A stretch of 64,000 nucleotides of DNA from JACCWM01 sp040393065 (GTDB taxonomy: Bacteria; Myxococcota_A; Bradymonadia; Bradymonadales; Bradymonadaceae). Below are positions 8,745 to 17,733 of the stretch, in pieces. A program made the translations under genes and the position numbers. Within the stretch, counting starts at the first letter, position 1. The number at the start of each line of letters is the position of its first letter. The notes beneath the pieces were generated by a model. The model was not told the origin of the DNA, did no database searches, and was given only the letters and a program-made list of their open reading frames with translations. The stretch covers positions 1 to 64,000 of the forward strand of contig JBEBUW010000001.1 of NCBI GenBank assembly GCA_040393065.1, read 5' to 3'.

Positions 8745-9968
8745 ATGCTGACAAGTGATTTGTTGCGGGTTCGGGTTCAAAAAGGGCGTGTGGAGCCTGT
8801 GTATCTGGATGAGGAGAATCCGGTGGCGCTGGAGCGTGCCGCAGAGCTGATTGCGTTGTTTGAGGGGGCGCTCACAACTGGGGCGGAGCGCGGGGCGTTG
8901 GATGAAGCGGTGGAAGAAAAGGTCGGTCACGGGACGGACTTTTTGTTATGGCGTGGGCTTGCGAAGCTTTTGTATGACCGCAGCGAATTTGAAGTGCGTG
9001 CGCCGTGTGATCCGGCTGAGATTCGGCGGTCGGTGTTTGAGCGCGCGGCAGGATTTGGTTTTACAGGGGCGGTGGAGGATGCCGGGGCGCGGGCGGCGAT
9101 TTTTGAGGCCGCTGCGGCGGAGCTGGGTGTGGACGGGGCGGATCTGTCGAAGAGTTTGTACGCAGATCTGGAGTCGCGGCAGGTGCTGGCGGCATTTAAG
9201 ACGTTGACGGCGCAGGCGTTGTTGGAGCGCTATAATATGGCGCTTGCACAGGCGGTTTTGTATCGGGCGACGCGACTGGTGATCACGCTTGAGGAAGTGG
9301 ATTCCAACAAGCTGCGGTATTTGTTTTCGGCGATGAAGTTTCACGGCCTGATGCATACTGCGCGGCGTACGACGAAAAAGAAGACGCGGGGCAATTATGA
9401 GGTGGTGCTGGATGGTCCGGCGAGTTTGTTTCGGCAGAATCGCAAATACGGGATTCAGATGGCGAAGTTTTTGCCGGCGCTTTGTAATTTACAGGGATGG
9501 AGTCTGCGGGCGGAGTTGCAGGAAGATCCGAAGAATCGGGGGACGGAGTTTTTGTTGAGCAGCGAGACCGGGCTGAAGTCTCATTATAAGATGAAGGGGC
9601 AGTGGGTTTCGAAGGAGGAGCGTCGGTTTGAGGAACGATTTTTGACTGTGGAGACGGACTGGACGTTGAAGCGGCGCGGGACGGCGCTGGATCTGCCGGA
9701 TAACGAGGTGATCGTGGCGGATTATGTGCTGAAGTCGGCGGAGGGCCGCGAGGTTTTTGTGGAAGTGGTGGGGTTCTGGCGGATGGCGTATCTGGAGCGG
9801 CGGATTGAGGCGCTGAAGTCTTTGAAAAAGCCGCTGGTATTGGTGGTGAGTGAGCGGCTGAAGGTGGATCGGCAGGTGTTCAAAGACGGGGGACCGCAGG
9901 TGGTTTTCTTTAAGGGGGTGATTCTGGTGGATAAAGTTCTGGAGGCGGCTGAAGCGGCGATTTCATAG
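8745..9968 (+). CDS. Bax1-like (DUF790) nuclease, XPB partner
   Basis: 407 aa. The N-terminus (MLTSDLLRVRVQKGRVEPVYLD) matches the DUF790/Bax1 start. The middle is the helical TAL-like segment characteristic of the family (LLERYNMALAQAVLYRAT, 159-176). The C-terminus carries a PD-(D/E)xK-type nuclease core: Asp326 in VADYVL and Glu340 in VFVEVVGFW, followed by MAYLERRIEAL, where an Arg pair replaces the usual Lys. In archaea Bax1 binds XPB and cuts DNA in a fork-dependent way; this pairing in a bacterium suggests the same two-part repair machine. RBS-like GAAGGAG lies upstream of the ATG. Confidence 0.85.
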   Translation: MLTSDLLRVRVQKGRVEPVYLDEENPVALERAAELIALFEGALTTGAERGALDEAVEEKVGHGTDFLLWRGLAKLLYDRSEFEVRAPCDPAEIRRSVFERAAGFGFTGAVEDAGARAAIFEAAAAELGVDGADLSKSLYADLESRQVLAAFKTLTAQALLERYNMALAQAVLYRATRLVITLEEVDSNKLRYLFSAMKFHGLMHTARRTTKKKTRGNYEVVLDGPASLFRQNRKYGIQMAKFLPALCNLQGWSLRAELQEDPKNRGTEFLLSSETGLKSHYKMKGQWVSKEERRFEERFLTVETDWTLKRRGTALDLPDNEVIVADYVLKSAEGREVFVEVVGFWRMAYLERRIEALKSLKKPLVLVVSERLKVDRQVFKDGGPQVVFFKGVILVDKVLEAAEAAIS

Positions 9969-9984
9969 CTGAAATGAGTGGAAA

Positions 9985-10037
9985 CGTCGCGTGCCGGAGA
10001 GTTTGATAGCGGATGGATGGGAAAGACGCACGCGACG
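9985..10037. terminator. Long-stem inverted repeat between convergent genes
   Basis: CGTCGCGTGC (9985-9994) and GCACGCGACG (10028-10037) form a perfect 10-bp stem with a 33-nt loop. It sits between the converging nuclease (plus) and glycosyltransferase (minus) genes, where a bidirectional terminator is expected. No T-run, so the call is tentative. Confidence 0.5.
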
Positions 10038-10058
10038 ATGCCAGAGGGAGAATGGGGG

Positions 10059-11246
10059 TCACCAGGTGGGTGTGTAGACTTTGCGGAGTTGTTGGATGGA
10101 GTAGGAAATATCGAAGGGGCTCTGGCGGATTTTGGCGAGTGCTTCGGCCGGGGTGGGGCGGTTGGGGGTGGGATGCTGGTGATGCTGAAGAATGACGTTG
10201 GACCAGTGTTCGGGGCCAGCACTGAGCGGAAGCTCGTGAATGAGTTGGGGGATGACGTGGGCTTCTCGGGGGATGGTGTTGGAGATGAAGCAGGGCAGGG
10301 CGGCGGCCTGTGCTTCGATGAGGGCCAGGCCCAGGCCTTCGAAAAAGGAGGTAAATGCGAATGCGTCCGCGGCCTGGAGAAGTTGGGGAATGTCGGTGCG
10401 GAGGCCGGCGAAGTGAACATGGGAAAGAAGGCCGAGATCGGTCACTTTCTGGAGGAGTGTGGGCCGCAGTGGACCATCGCCAATCAGGAGAAGACGCGCC
10501 TGGGGAAGTTTTTGAACGAGTGCGTGCAGGACATCGAGCAGGAAGTCGTGGTTTTTCTGGCTGGTGAAACTGCCGACGTGGGTGAGAACGAAGTTTTCGG
10601 GGGTATAGCCGAGTTGTTGGCGCAGGCGCTGGCGATCGGCGGTGGTTTCGAAGGCGGAGAAATCGAGTCCGCAGAGCAGAACCTGAAAGCGCGGGTCTTG
10701 TTGCCAGTCGGGACCGAAGAAGTCGCAGGCAGCTTCGGCACTGGCGGCCAGTCCGTGGGTTGCGTGTTGCAGGACCATGCGGGACATCAGGTATTTGTAG
10801 GCGCGGCGGGCCGGGTTGCTGGTTTGATAGGCGCGTACAAGCACGTTGTGGCTGTGGGCGATGCGGATCGGAATGCGGTGGTACCGCGCAACGGTCAGTG
10901 TGTAGCCGCTGTAATAGCCGACGTGGCTGTGGATTACGTCGTAAGGCCCGAGTGCGCTGAGAGCGCGGCCGATGCGCTTTGCGCTCTGGATGGGCGTGTG
11001 ATGGGAGCCTGCGAAAATGATGCGTGCACCCAGGTCGAGGACTTCTTCGTCGTAAAAAGCAGGCTCAGGAAGGTGGACGAGAAAGTCCATGGCGAGTTCG
11101 TTTCGATCGACGGAGCGCAGAACGTGCAGCAGCCAGGTTTCGATGCCTCCGCAGCCAAGCGATCCGACGACGTGAAGGATGCGTTTGGCGCGGGAATGGC
11201 CTGTGGTCTGGTTCAAATTCGCGGTCTTGCCGGTCGCAATTCTCAT
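10059..11246 (-). CDS. GT4-type glycosyltransferase (EpsF-like)
   Basis: 395 aa, GT-B fold. N-terminal acceptor domain with ILHVVGSLGCGGIETWLL and DVIHSHVGYYSGY; C-terminal nucleotide-sugar domain with THVGSFTSQKNHDFLLDVL, LLLIGDGPLRP and the E-x7-E donor motif in FEGLGLALIEAQAA. It probably transfers a sugar onto an exopolysaccharide or lipid-linked glycan at the inner face of the membrane. 30 bp downstream of a clear paralogue (11277-12497), so this is a tandem duplication. Specificity cannot be read from sequence. Confidence 0.88.
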   Translation of the reverse strand: MRIATGKTANLNQTTGHSRAKRILHVVGSLGCGGIETWLLHVLRSVDRNELAMDFLVHLPEPAFYDEEVLDLGARIIFAGSHHTPIQSAKRIGRALSALGPYDVIHSHVGYYSGYTLTVARYHRIPIRIAHSHNVLVRAYQTSNPARRAYKYLMSRMVLQHATHGLAASAEAACDFFGPDWQQDPRFQVLLCGLDFSAFETTADRQRLRQQLGYTPENFVLTHVGSFTSQKNHDFLLDVLHALVQKLPQARLLLIGDGPLRPTLLQKVTDLGLLSHVHFAGLRTDIPQLLQAADAFAFTSFFEGLGLALIEAQAAALPCFISNTIPREAHVIPQLIHELPLSAGPEHWSNVILQHHQHPTPNRPTPAEALAKIRQSPFDISYSIQQLRKVYTPTW

Positions 11247-11276
11247 GGGGCTACCTTGAGCTAGAGAGGCGTGCCA

Positions 11277-12497
11277 TCAGCCGGAGGTATAGAGTTTGAA
11301 TAGAGTATGAGCGCAGTTGGTGATGTTGAAATCCGAGGCGCAGACGGTTTGCAGGGCTTTTATCTGTGCTTGTTGTGGGTCGGCGGGCTTGCGGACGACG
11401 GTATGGACGCAGGCGTTGACCCATTGGTGGCGCGTGTTTTTGCGTAGATCGAGGGCGTGGACGAGTTCGGGAACGAGGTTGGCGTCGGTGGGAATGGTAT
11501 TGGAAATGATGCAGGGCAATCCTGCGGCCTGGGCTTCGACGAGGGCCAGGCCCAGGCCTTCGAAGTGGGAGGGAAAGATAAAGGCATCGGCAGCGCGCAA
11601 AAGGCGTGGGACATCGGAGCGCACGCCGGCCAGAGTGACGACCCGGGAGAGGCCGAGGTTTTCGATTTTTTGCTCGATTTCGTTGCGGAGTGGACCGTCG
11701 CCCAGAAGTAGCAGGCGGCTTTGTGGAAGTCTTCGCGCGATGGTTTTCATGACGTCGAGCAGGAAAGTGTGGTTTTTTTGCTCGGAAAAGCTGCCGACGT
11801 GGATAAAGACGTGGTTTTCGGGCGTGAAGCCAAACTGGCTGCGGATTTTGTCGCGTTGGATCGGGACTTCAAAGGGTTTGAAGTCGAGTCCATAGTGCAT
11901 GACTTGAAAGCGTGGATCGCGTTGCCAGCCGGCGCCAAAGAGGGTGCGTGCGGCCTGGGGGCTGGGGGCAATTCCGTGGGTTGCGTGCAGGCGGATCTGG
12001 CTGGCCATGGTGCGCAGGTAGACGCGGCGCGGCAAGGAGGCTTTTTTTTCGGCGCGCGCCCAGTCGTTGTGGCTGTGGGCAATGCGCGTGGGGATGCCGT
12101 GGATGCGGCTTACGGGGAGGAGGTAGCCGCTGAAGTGGCCGACATGGCTGTGGAAAACGTCGTAGGGACCAAACTGGGTGAGGGTGCGGTTCAGGTTTCG
12201 GGTCAGGGTGGTGAGTTTGAATTGAGAGCCGGCGACGATGATGCGCGCGCCGGAATCGAGGATTTCTTCGTCATAAAAGCCGGGTTCGGGGCTGTGGACC
12301 AGGAAATCCATGGCGTGTTGCTGGCGATCGACTGTTCGCAGCAGGTGCATGAGCCAGGTTTCGATACCACCGCAGTTCATGCGACCGACGGCGTGCAAGA
12401 CTTTGAGAGGGCGTCGGTCGTCGGGTTGGCGCCGGGTTTTGAGGTGGGCATGTGAATCTTTTGCAGAATAGTCGGTATCGGTTGTGATTCTCATCAT
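11277..12497 (-). CDS. GT4-type glycosyltransferase, tandem paralogue
   Basis: 406 aa with the same architecture and many identical blocks as the gene at 10059-11246: VLHAVGRMNCGGIETWLM, DVFHSHVGHFSGY, HVGSFSEQKNHTFLLDV, LLLLGDGPLRNEIEQ, FEGLGLALVEAQAAGLPC. The pair probably arose by duplication and may add successive residues to one glycan. The N-terminal 25 residues (MMRITTDTDYSAKDSH...) are poorly conserved and polar. No other glycan biosynthesis gene lies nearby. Confidence 0.88.
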   Translation of the reverse strand: MMRITTDTDYSAKDSHAHLKTRRQPDDRRPLKVLHAVGRMNCGGIETWLMHLLRTVDRQQHAMDFLVHSPEPGFYDEEILDSGARIIVAGSQFKLTTLTRNLNRTLTQFGPYDVFHSHVGHFSGYLLPVSRIHGIPTRIAHSHNDWARAEKKASLPRRVYLRTMASQIRLHATHGIAPSPQAARTLFGAGWQRDPRFQVMHYGLDFKPFEVPIQRDKIRSQFGFTPENHVFIHVGSFSEQKNHTFLLDVMKTIARRLPQSRLLLLGDGPLRNEIEQKIENLGLSRVVTLAGVRSDVPRLLRAADAFIFPSHFEGLGLALVEAQAAGLPCIISNTIPTDANLVPELVHALDLRKNTRHQWVNACVHTVVRKPADPQQAQIKALQTVCASDFNITNCAHTLFKLYTSG

Positions 12498-12814
12498 AGG
12501 GTTGCTGGCTCACGGTGGGGGTCGATAGAGATGTCTGGACAGTGCAGCCGGGTTGCTCGCGGCCGTGATGGATTTGCCGCTGAATTGCCGGAGCGGGTGC
12601 GCAAAGGTGTACAGAACCATCGGATTGATAGCCTGAAAGTTAACAACCGGATGAGAGGCGGGAAGGGGGGCGGGCGCGTCTGTGGCCCGGGCGGGGTGGC
12701 CGATTGGGCTGGCACAGGGCAGCCTGTTTTTGGGCTGCCTGAAGATGTGGAGAGGTTGGTTGGAGGTAAGAAGCTTATGCGTCGGGGGGCTCGACAGCAC
12801 GCCGTGGGGGCGAT
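12498..12814. other. Intergenic gap with one hairpin
   Basis: No convincing gene. A perfect 7-bp inverted repeat GGCAGCC (12718-12724) / GGCTGCC (12733-12739) with an 8-nt TGTTTTTG loop lies downstream of the VTT-family gene. It may be a weak terminator without a T-run. G-rich stretch around 12655-12700. Confidence 0.4.
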
Positions 12815-13513
12815 TCAGGTGAAGGAGGTCCAGCCGAGCGCAAAGATTGCGTAGTAGGCGAGCATGCGCGGTGCGCGGATGAGGCTGATGGCGAGGAATT
12901 TGCGGTACGGCATGCGGTAGATTCCGGCAAACCAGCAGGCGATGGAGAAAGGAACCGGCGTGATGGCAGCGACGGCGATGGTCCACAGGCCCCAGCGATC
13001 GAAGAGATCCTGGCCGCGGGGGCGGAAGAATTCGATGCGACGTCCCAGAATGGGAACACGGGTAAGGAAAGGGCCGACGAAATAGGCCAGGCTTCCGCCG
13101 AAAAGGCTTGCGATGCATGCAGCGGTGACGGCGGGGAGGACCGGAGCGTCGGCGGCAGCCGTGACGAACATATAGCTGGTGGGCGGAATCGGGAACGTCA
13201 GGCCATCGGCAGCGAGGACGCCAAAGAAGATGCCGATGGGTCCGAGGTATTCGACCGTCAGGAGGGCGAGTGTGCCGATGGGTTCTCGGAAGAAAAACGC
13301 GATGGCAGCAACGACGACAAAGAGAAGTGCCATGATGCCGACGCTTTGCCAGGCGAGTTTTCGGAAGAGTTGGTCGTCGAGTACGTCGGCGGCAGTTCTG
13401 GCGGAGGTGGAATCCTCCTGGATGCCGTGAAGCGTGATGGTTTCTGCGGCGCTTGTGGCGGCTGTCGTTGCGGCTGTCGTTGCGGCTGTCGGGCTGTCTG
13501 GGATGGATTGCAT
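12815..13513 (-). CDS. VTT/DedA-type (SNARE-associated) membrane protein
   Basis: 232 aa from the ATG at 13513; the longer frame to 13942 runs antisense through the DnaJ gene and is not expected to be coding. A hydrophilic N-terminus with an ATTAATTAATSAA repeat is followed by four to five membrane segments (LAWQSVGIMALLFVVVAAIAFFF; EYLGPIGIFFGVLAAD; PVLPAVTAACIASLFGGSLAYFVG; WTIAVAAITPVPFSIACWFAG). The pattern YFVGPFLTR...FFRPRGQDLFDRWG...AAITPVPFSIACWFAGIYRMPYRKFL fits the YqaA/VTT branch of DedA-like proteins, linked to lipid scrambling and envelope homeostasis. No strong RBS. Confidence 0.75.
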   Translation of the reverse strand: MQSIPDSPTAATTAATTAATSAAETITLHGIQEDSTSARTAADVLDDQLFRKLAWQSVGIMALLFVVVAAIAFFFREPIGTLALLTVEYLGPIGIFFGVLAADGLTFPIPPTSYMFVTAAADAPVLPAVTAACIASLFGGSLAYFVGPFLTRVPILGRRIEFFRPRGQDLFDRWGLWTIAVAAITPVPFSIACWFAGIYRMPYRKFLAISLIRAPRMLAYYAIFALGWTSFT

Positions 13514-13650
13514 CGTGATGGGTACGGACGTGAGAGGTTTGAGTGAACTGCGCGAAATGTTGCGCTGGTATACCGGGGAAACCCGGGAGCTTCTGGATTC
13601 ATTCTGGTGCAAGCAACAAATCCAAAACAGATATGCGAGTGGAAAACAAG

Positions 13651-15468
13651 TCAAAGAAAAGAATCGGGGCGTTTCGCGTTGGAGCGGAGCTTGAGGGGAC
13701 GCAGGGTTTTCAGGTCTTCGCGTGCGTTGGTGTCGTCGGGATCGAGTTCGATGATGCGACAGCAAGCGTCGATGGCGGTTTCGATGTCGCGGGTGAGTTT
13801 GGCGTTTTCGGCCTGTCTGCGGAACTCGGTCAATGCGGTTTCGATGGTGTAGGAGTCGACCAGCGTGTTTCGGTAGCGAGAGCGTTGGGCGGGGTTTCGA
13901 ATGGCTTCGTAGGCCTGGTTGATGTCGGCGAGAACCGGGCAATGGTTCGGGTCCGTATCTGGGTTGTTGGCCGAGAATTGTTGGTTCAGGTTGTGGTAGG
14001 CGCGCTGGATTTCTTGATCATAGGCGGACCAGTGCAGGCCGAGTGTTGTGAAGTGGTCTTCGGGGGTGGGGGCTTGTTCGGGCTGGATTTCGGGAGGGGA
14101 TTTCAGCCCGGGTTGGGTATCCAAGGTGTCCTGGCTCCGGGGGCGTATATGAAGGAGTCCGACGTGATCAAGCGCCAGGCAGAGGGCGACGATTTTGGAG
14201 GGGGCGATGGGGGATGCCTGGATGAGGTCGGTCAGGGTTCGGGGTGGATATTGCGGGGAGTTTTTGAGTGAGAAGGCGACGGCCTGGAGTTTTTCGTCGA
14301 GGTTGAGCGCATGGATATGCAGGTGAAGCGATTCGTTGAGGGAAAGGGTGCGGTTGTTGAATCGCTGCGCGGCCACGAGCAGAAGGTTTTTGTCGAGTTT
14401 CTGGTAGCGCGCATGGACGTGGTGGAAGACGCGAACGGGGATGGAGACGTGAGCGTTTTCGTGGAGAGTGTTCAGGGTCTGGATTGCGGGCGGGTAGGTG
14501 AGGCCGAAGAGGGCGACGTGGCCCGCAGTGCGCTCAAAGAGTCGTTGTAACAAGAGCATGATGCGGGCTTTGTGGGCCTGGGCAAATTGTGTTTCGGTGA
14601 GAAATCCAAGCGGGACGAGTGCGTTCTCAGGTTCGATATTGTGCGCTTGCGCGTACTCAAGCGCCTTATCAAATTGTTCGCCGGTCAGGTTGCGGCTTTC
14701 GAGCAGAAGTCCGTTCAGGGATTCGGCTTCGCGCAAGGGGAAGTGCTGGATGTCAATGATCTGGTGGTGGAGGCAGGCGATTTGCCAGGTGTGAGCGGCG
14801 TGCTGGATCTGGAGCAGGCTGAAGCCGCGGCGGTGCGAGGATTCTAGCAGGATGGTGGCGAGTTCGGTTTGTTCGAGGTTGTAGCGTGCCAGGGGTTCGC
14901 CTTCGCTTTCGATGAAGCGCGGAGAGTTGTAGGGCGTGCGATCGATGGACGGGGTGTGGGGTTGCGCGTAGGATTTGGTGGGCGGTGTGGCGAGCTCGAG
15001 AAGTTGGGTGCGCACTTCGAGGCTTGCGGGTTCGATTTCGAGTGCAAAGCCGTCGGCGGTGTGCTGGACGACGCGGGCTACGAGTTGGACAGAATCGGTT
15101 TTTTCGCCGCAGGTCACGTGCAGGTTGAGCCAGGTCATGAGGGCGGGGCGCTCTTCGGTGGACAGGCAGATGCCGCGTAGTTCGAGCAGAGCGGGCAGTT
15201 CGCGGGAAAGTGCGGCCGGGCAGGGGTAATGCATGGTGGCCTGGAGGATGGGCTCGGCATCTGTGTCGGAGAGGTTGGATTCTGACGGGACGGGCTTTTG
15301 AATACGAGTCTGGGGGCCGCGCCGGGCTTCGGTCAATTCGCCGAGTTCGGCGGAGAATTCTTCGAGTGCCCGGGTGACTTCCTGCGTATTGAGGTCATCG
15401 AAGTTGCGGATGAAGTCCTGGAGTGCGGCGATCAGATCTTTCTGTCGCCTGGGAAATTGATTGGCCAT
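13651..15468 (-). CDS. DnaJ-like protein with C-terminal degenerate J domain
   Basis: 605 aa. The N-terminus is a short helical segment (DLIAALQDFIRNFDDLNTQEV). The centre resembles the modules of Myxococcota DnaJ/PilZ-like regulators, with an ESLNGLLLESRNLTGEQFDKALEYAQ helical unit. The J domain lies near residues 470-540 (HFTTLGLHWSAYDQEIQRAYHNLNQQF ... INQAYEAIRNPAQRSRYR). The HPD motif needed to stimulate DnaK is replaced by NPD near residue 502. A TPR-like C-terminus follows (AIDACCRIIELDPDDTNAREDL). Probably a scaffold or regulator rather than an active Hsp40. Divergent from the DUF2059 gene. Confidence 0.75.
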   Translation of the reverse strand: MANQFPRRQKDLIAALQDFIRNFDDLNTQEVTRALEEFSAELGELTEARRGPQTRIQKPVPSESNLSDTDAEPILQATMHYPCPAALSRELPALLELRGICLSTEERPALMTWLNLHVTCGEKTDSVQLVARVVQHTADGFALEIEPASLEVRTQLLELATPPTKSYAQPHTPSIDRTPYNSPRFIESEGEPLARYNLEQTELATILLESSHRRGFSLLQIQHAAHTWQIACLHHQIIDIQHFPLREAESLNGLLLESRNLTGEQFDKALEYAQAHNIEPENALVPLGFLTETQFAQAHKARIMLLLQRLFERTAGHVALFGLTYPPAIQTLNTLHENAHVSIPVRVFHHVHARYQKLDKNLLLVAAQRFNNRTLSLNESLHLHIHALNLDEKLQAVAFSLKNSPQYPPRTLTDLIQASPIAPSKIVALCLALDHVGLLHIRPRSQDTLDTQPGLKSPPEIQPEQAPTPEDHFTTLGLHWSAYDQEIQRAYHNLNQQFSANNPDTDPNHCPVLADINQAYEAIRNPAQRSRYRNTLVDSYTIETALTEFRRQAENAKLTRDIETAIDACCRIIELDPDDTNAREDLKTLRPLKLRSNAKRPDSFL

Positions 15469-15698
15469 GGCTCGATCCTGTCAGAAAGGGAATTCAGGGA
15501 ATGTTTCCAAAGCTAGTGACAGGCTTGCCCACGGCAATGCTGTGCGGAGTGGGTGTTGGGAAGATGGCTTGTGTGAACGTTGGGGTTTTGCGCGAGGGTG
15601 TGGACGTCACAGTCCTTGTGGAGGTAAAAGCAAGGTATGGAAGTTTTTTGGCGATGACGATGATTAGGAAACGCACGAATCACTGAGGAGGTGTCGTT

Positions 15699-16214
15699 AT
15701 GAAGCGATTGATGATTGCAGGAATGGCTGTTGTTCTGGGGTGTGCATTGTTGGTGAATCCGGCCGCGGTTCAGCCGGCGGCGGCTCAGGCGAAGCCAGTG
15801 GCGCCAAGCAAGGCTTCGGCAAAGAAGAAGAAGGTCGAAAACACTGCCAAGCAACAGGACATTCACAAGCTTCTTGTTTTGAGCGGCTCGGGGGATCTCG
15901 GGGTGCAGACCATGAAGCAGCTGACGCAGATTTATAGTCAGATGTTGCCCCAGGTTCCTCAGAAGTTCTGGGAGGAGTTTGCAAAGGAAGTCGATGCAAA
16001 CTCACTGATCGAGCTGATTGTTCCGATTTATGACAAGCACTTTACGCATGAAGATGTGAAGGGTCTGATTGAGTTTTATCAGACGCCGGTGGGTAAAAAG
16101 CTGGTTGCCGTGCAGCCGTTGCTGACGCAGGAATCGCAGCAGGCCGGTGAAAGGTGGGGCATGGAGATCGGACAGAAAGTTGCCGAGCGCCTCAAGGAAG
16201 AGGGCTATGACTGA
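15699..16214 (+). CDS. Secreted DUF2059 protein
   Basis: 171 aa with a Sec signal (MKRLMIAGMAVVLGCALLVNPAAVQPAAAQA), a Lys-rich linker (KASAKKKKVEN), then a DUF2059 domain (LIELIVPIYDKHFTHEDVKGLIEFYQTPVGKKLV). This family is periplasmic and uncharacterised. AGGAGGT (15686-15692), a near-perfect Shine-Dalgarno, sits 6 bases before the ATG. Followed by a terminator, so probably monocistronic. Confidence 0.9.
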   Translation: MKRLMIAGMAVVLGCALLVNPAAVQPAAAQAKPVAPSKASAKKKKVENTAKQQDIHKLLVLSGSGDLGVQTMKQLTQIYSQMLPQVPQKFWEEFAKEVDANSLIELIVPIYDKHFTHEDVKGLIEFYQTPVGKKLVAVQPLLTQESQQAGERWGMEIGQKVAERLKEEGYD

Positions 16215-16299
16215 GTTGGTAGGACATCTGTTTTTTGTAGGCGTAGCGAAGCCCGGAAGGTGATTTGGGTTTCGTTACGTGCAAAGATTGGGCATGATA

Positions 16300-16336
16300 G
16301 CGGTTTTCCGGGGTGTTTCCGGGAAACCGCCTTTTT
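16300..16336 (+). terminator. Rho-independent terminator after the DUF2059 gene
   Basis: GCGGTTTTCC (16300-16309) pairs with GGGAAACCGC (16321-16330) with one G-U wobble, followed by CTTTTT (16331-16336). Confidence 0.82.
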
Positions 16337-16391
16337 GATTGGAGACAGGCAAGGTAGGCGGATTGGTTTTTCCCAAAGCAGTAGAAAACGT

Positions 16392-17534
16392 ATGAAGCAT
16401 TATGTGTATCTATCAGCAGGATTTTTCGGATTCTCAAATCTGGGCGGAATTACGTATTTTCATCACGTGCGCGAGCTTCTGGGAGAACGACTGCTGGAGC
16501 ATGGCATTGAGGCGGAGTTCATTACGGTGAACACGCTGCCGACCGCTTCGATTCGCAAGCGGGCGGGTAGTTTGTTGGAAACGATCGCGGCCACGGCGAC
16601 GGATGAAAATGCGCCGATTCATTTGATCGGCCATTCGACCGGTGGGCTGGATACGCGGCTGCTGGTCACGCCGGGGGCTTCGTTGCAGGCGGACCTGAAA
16701 GAGGGCGAGTCGGTGGAATCGTATGCTCGTCGGGTGCAGACGGTGGTGACGGTATCGACGCCGCATCTGGGCACGCCGATGGCGAATTATTTTAACAGTC
16801 TTTTCGGACAGAACTTTTTGTGGGCGATGTCGCTGGCGACGATTTACATGCTGCGGTTTGGGCGCTTGCCGATGAGCGCGCTGTTCATGTTGATGGGGCT
16901 TGTGACGCGGATCGACCGGATTCGCGGCGTGCAGAATACGATTCTCGAGCAGTTTTATCAGGGGTTGTTTGCAGATTTTGATGAGAATCGGAAGGAAGAA
17001 ATCGGTGCATTTCTGGAGCAGGTTCGGGCTGACCGCGCGGCGGTGGGGCAGCTGACGCCGGGAGCGATTGATCTGTTTAATGCGTCGACGGCGGATCGGC
17101 CGGGCGTGCGTTATGGCTGTGTTGTGACGCGTGCGCGGGGTTTGAATTTTGGTGCGTTTAAGCGAGCGGGGCGTGATCCGTATGCGCATGTTTCGCATGC
17201 TGTGTTCCGGATGTTGCAGTTTATGAGCGCGCAGAGTGAGACGTTGCCGGAGCCTTTGAAGGAGCATGCGGTGCCGCTGGTGCGTGCGTATGGCGATTTG
17301 CCGAGCCGTCGCGATAGTGATGGTGTGGTGCCGACGTTGTCGCAGCTCTGGGGTGAGGTGATTCATGCGGCGCGTGCGGATCATCTGGATGTTTGCGGGC
17401 ATTTTAATGATCCGAAGCATGATCCGCCGCATATCGACTGGTTTCGTTCCGGGTCGGAGTTTCGCCGTAAGGAGTTTGAAGCGCTGTGGAGCGATGTGGC
17501 AGCGTTTATTGCACGGCCAGATATGCGGATGTAG
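16392..17534 (+). CDS. Lipase/esterase-like alpha/beta hydrolase
   Basis: 380 aa from the ATG at 16392 (MKHYVYLSAGFFGFSNLGGITYF); the frame upstream to 16260 runs through the terminator and is unlikely. The nucleophile elbow is GHSTG, Ser82 (IHLIGHSTGGLDTRLLV). After it comes VVTVSTPHLGTPMANYFNSL, as in triacylglycerol lipases. Late Asp and His candidates lie in PSRRDSDGVVPT and ADHLDVCGHFND, consistent with a lipase triad. There is no signal peptide, so it may be cytosolic or peripheral. Substrate unknown. Confidence 0.82.
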   Translation: MKHYVYLSAGFFGFSNLGGITYFHHVRELLGERLLEHGIEAEFITVNTLPTASIRKRAGSLLETIAATATDENAPIHLIGHSTGGLDTRLLVTPGASLQADLKEGESVESYARRVQTVVTVSTPHLGTPMANYFNSLFGQNFLWAMSLATIYMLRFGRLPMSALFMLMGLVTRIDRIRGVQNTILEQFYQGLFADFDENRKEEIGAFLEQVRADRAAVGQLTPGAIDLFNASTADRPGVRYGCVVTRARGLNFGAFKRAGRDPYAHVSHAVFRMLQFMSAQSETLPEPLKEHAVPLVRAYGDLPSRRDSDGVVPTLSQLWGEVIHAARADHLDVCGHFNDPKHDPPHIDWFRSGSEFRRKEFEALWSDVAAFIARPDMRM

Positions 17535-17733
17535 TCTGGTTTGCGAAGGTCTGGCTACCTTGCAAAGCAAGGGGTGTACGGCTAGTTTGAGCGCGCTTGC
17601 AGGAGTTTGGTTCGTCATTCTGAAATCAATCTGAAATCAGGAAGGGAAACCCGGCGAAGTGCTGTCAGGTACAGAGTTTTTATTCAGTTGTGGTTCGTGA
17701 AATAAAGTCTTGCGTAAAAGAGAAGAGGACAAG

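Noticed and set aside
13514..13942. Long N-terminal extension of the VTT-family protein
   Set aside because: It runs through intergenic DNA and the 3' end of the DnaJ gene and is Arg/His-rich; the ATG at 13513 gives a normal-length protein.
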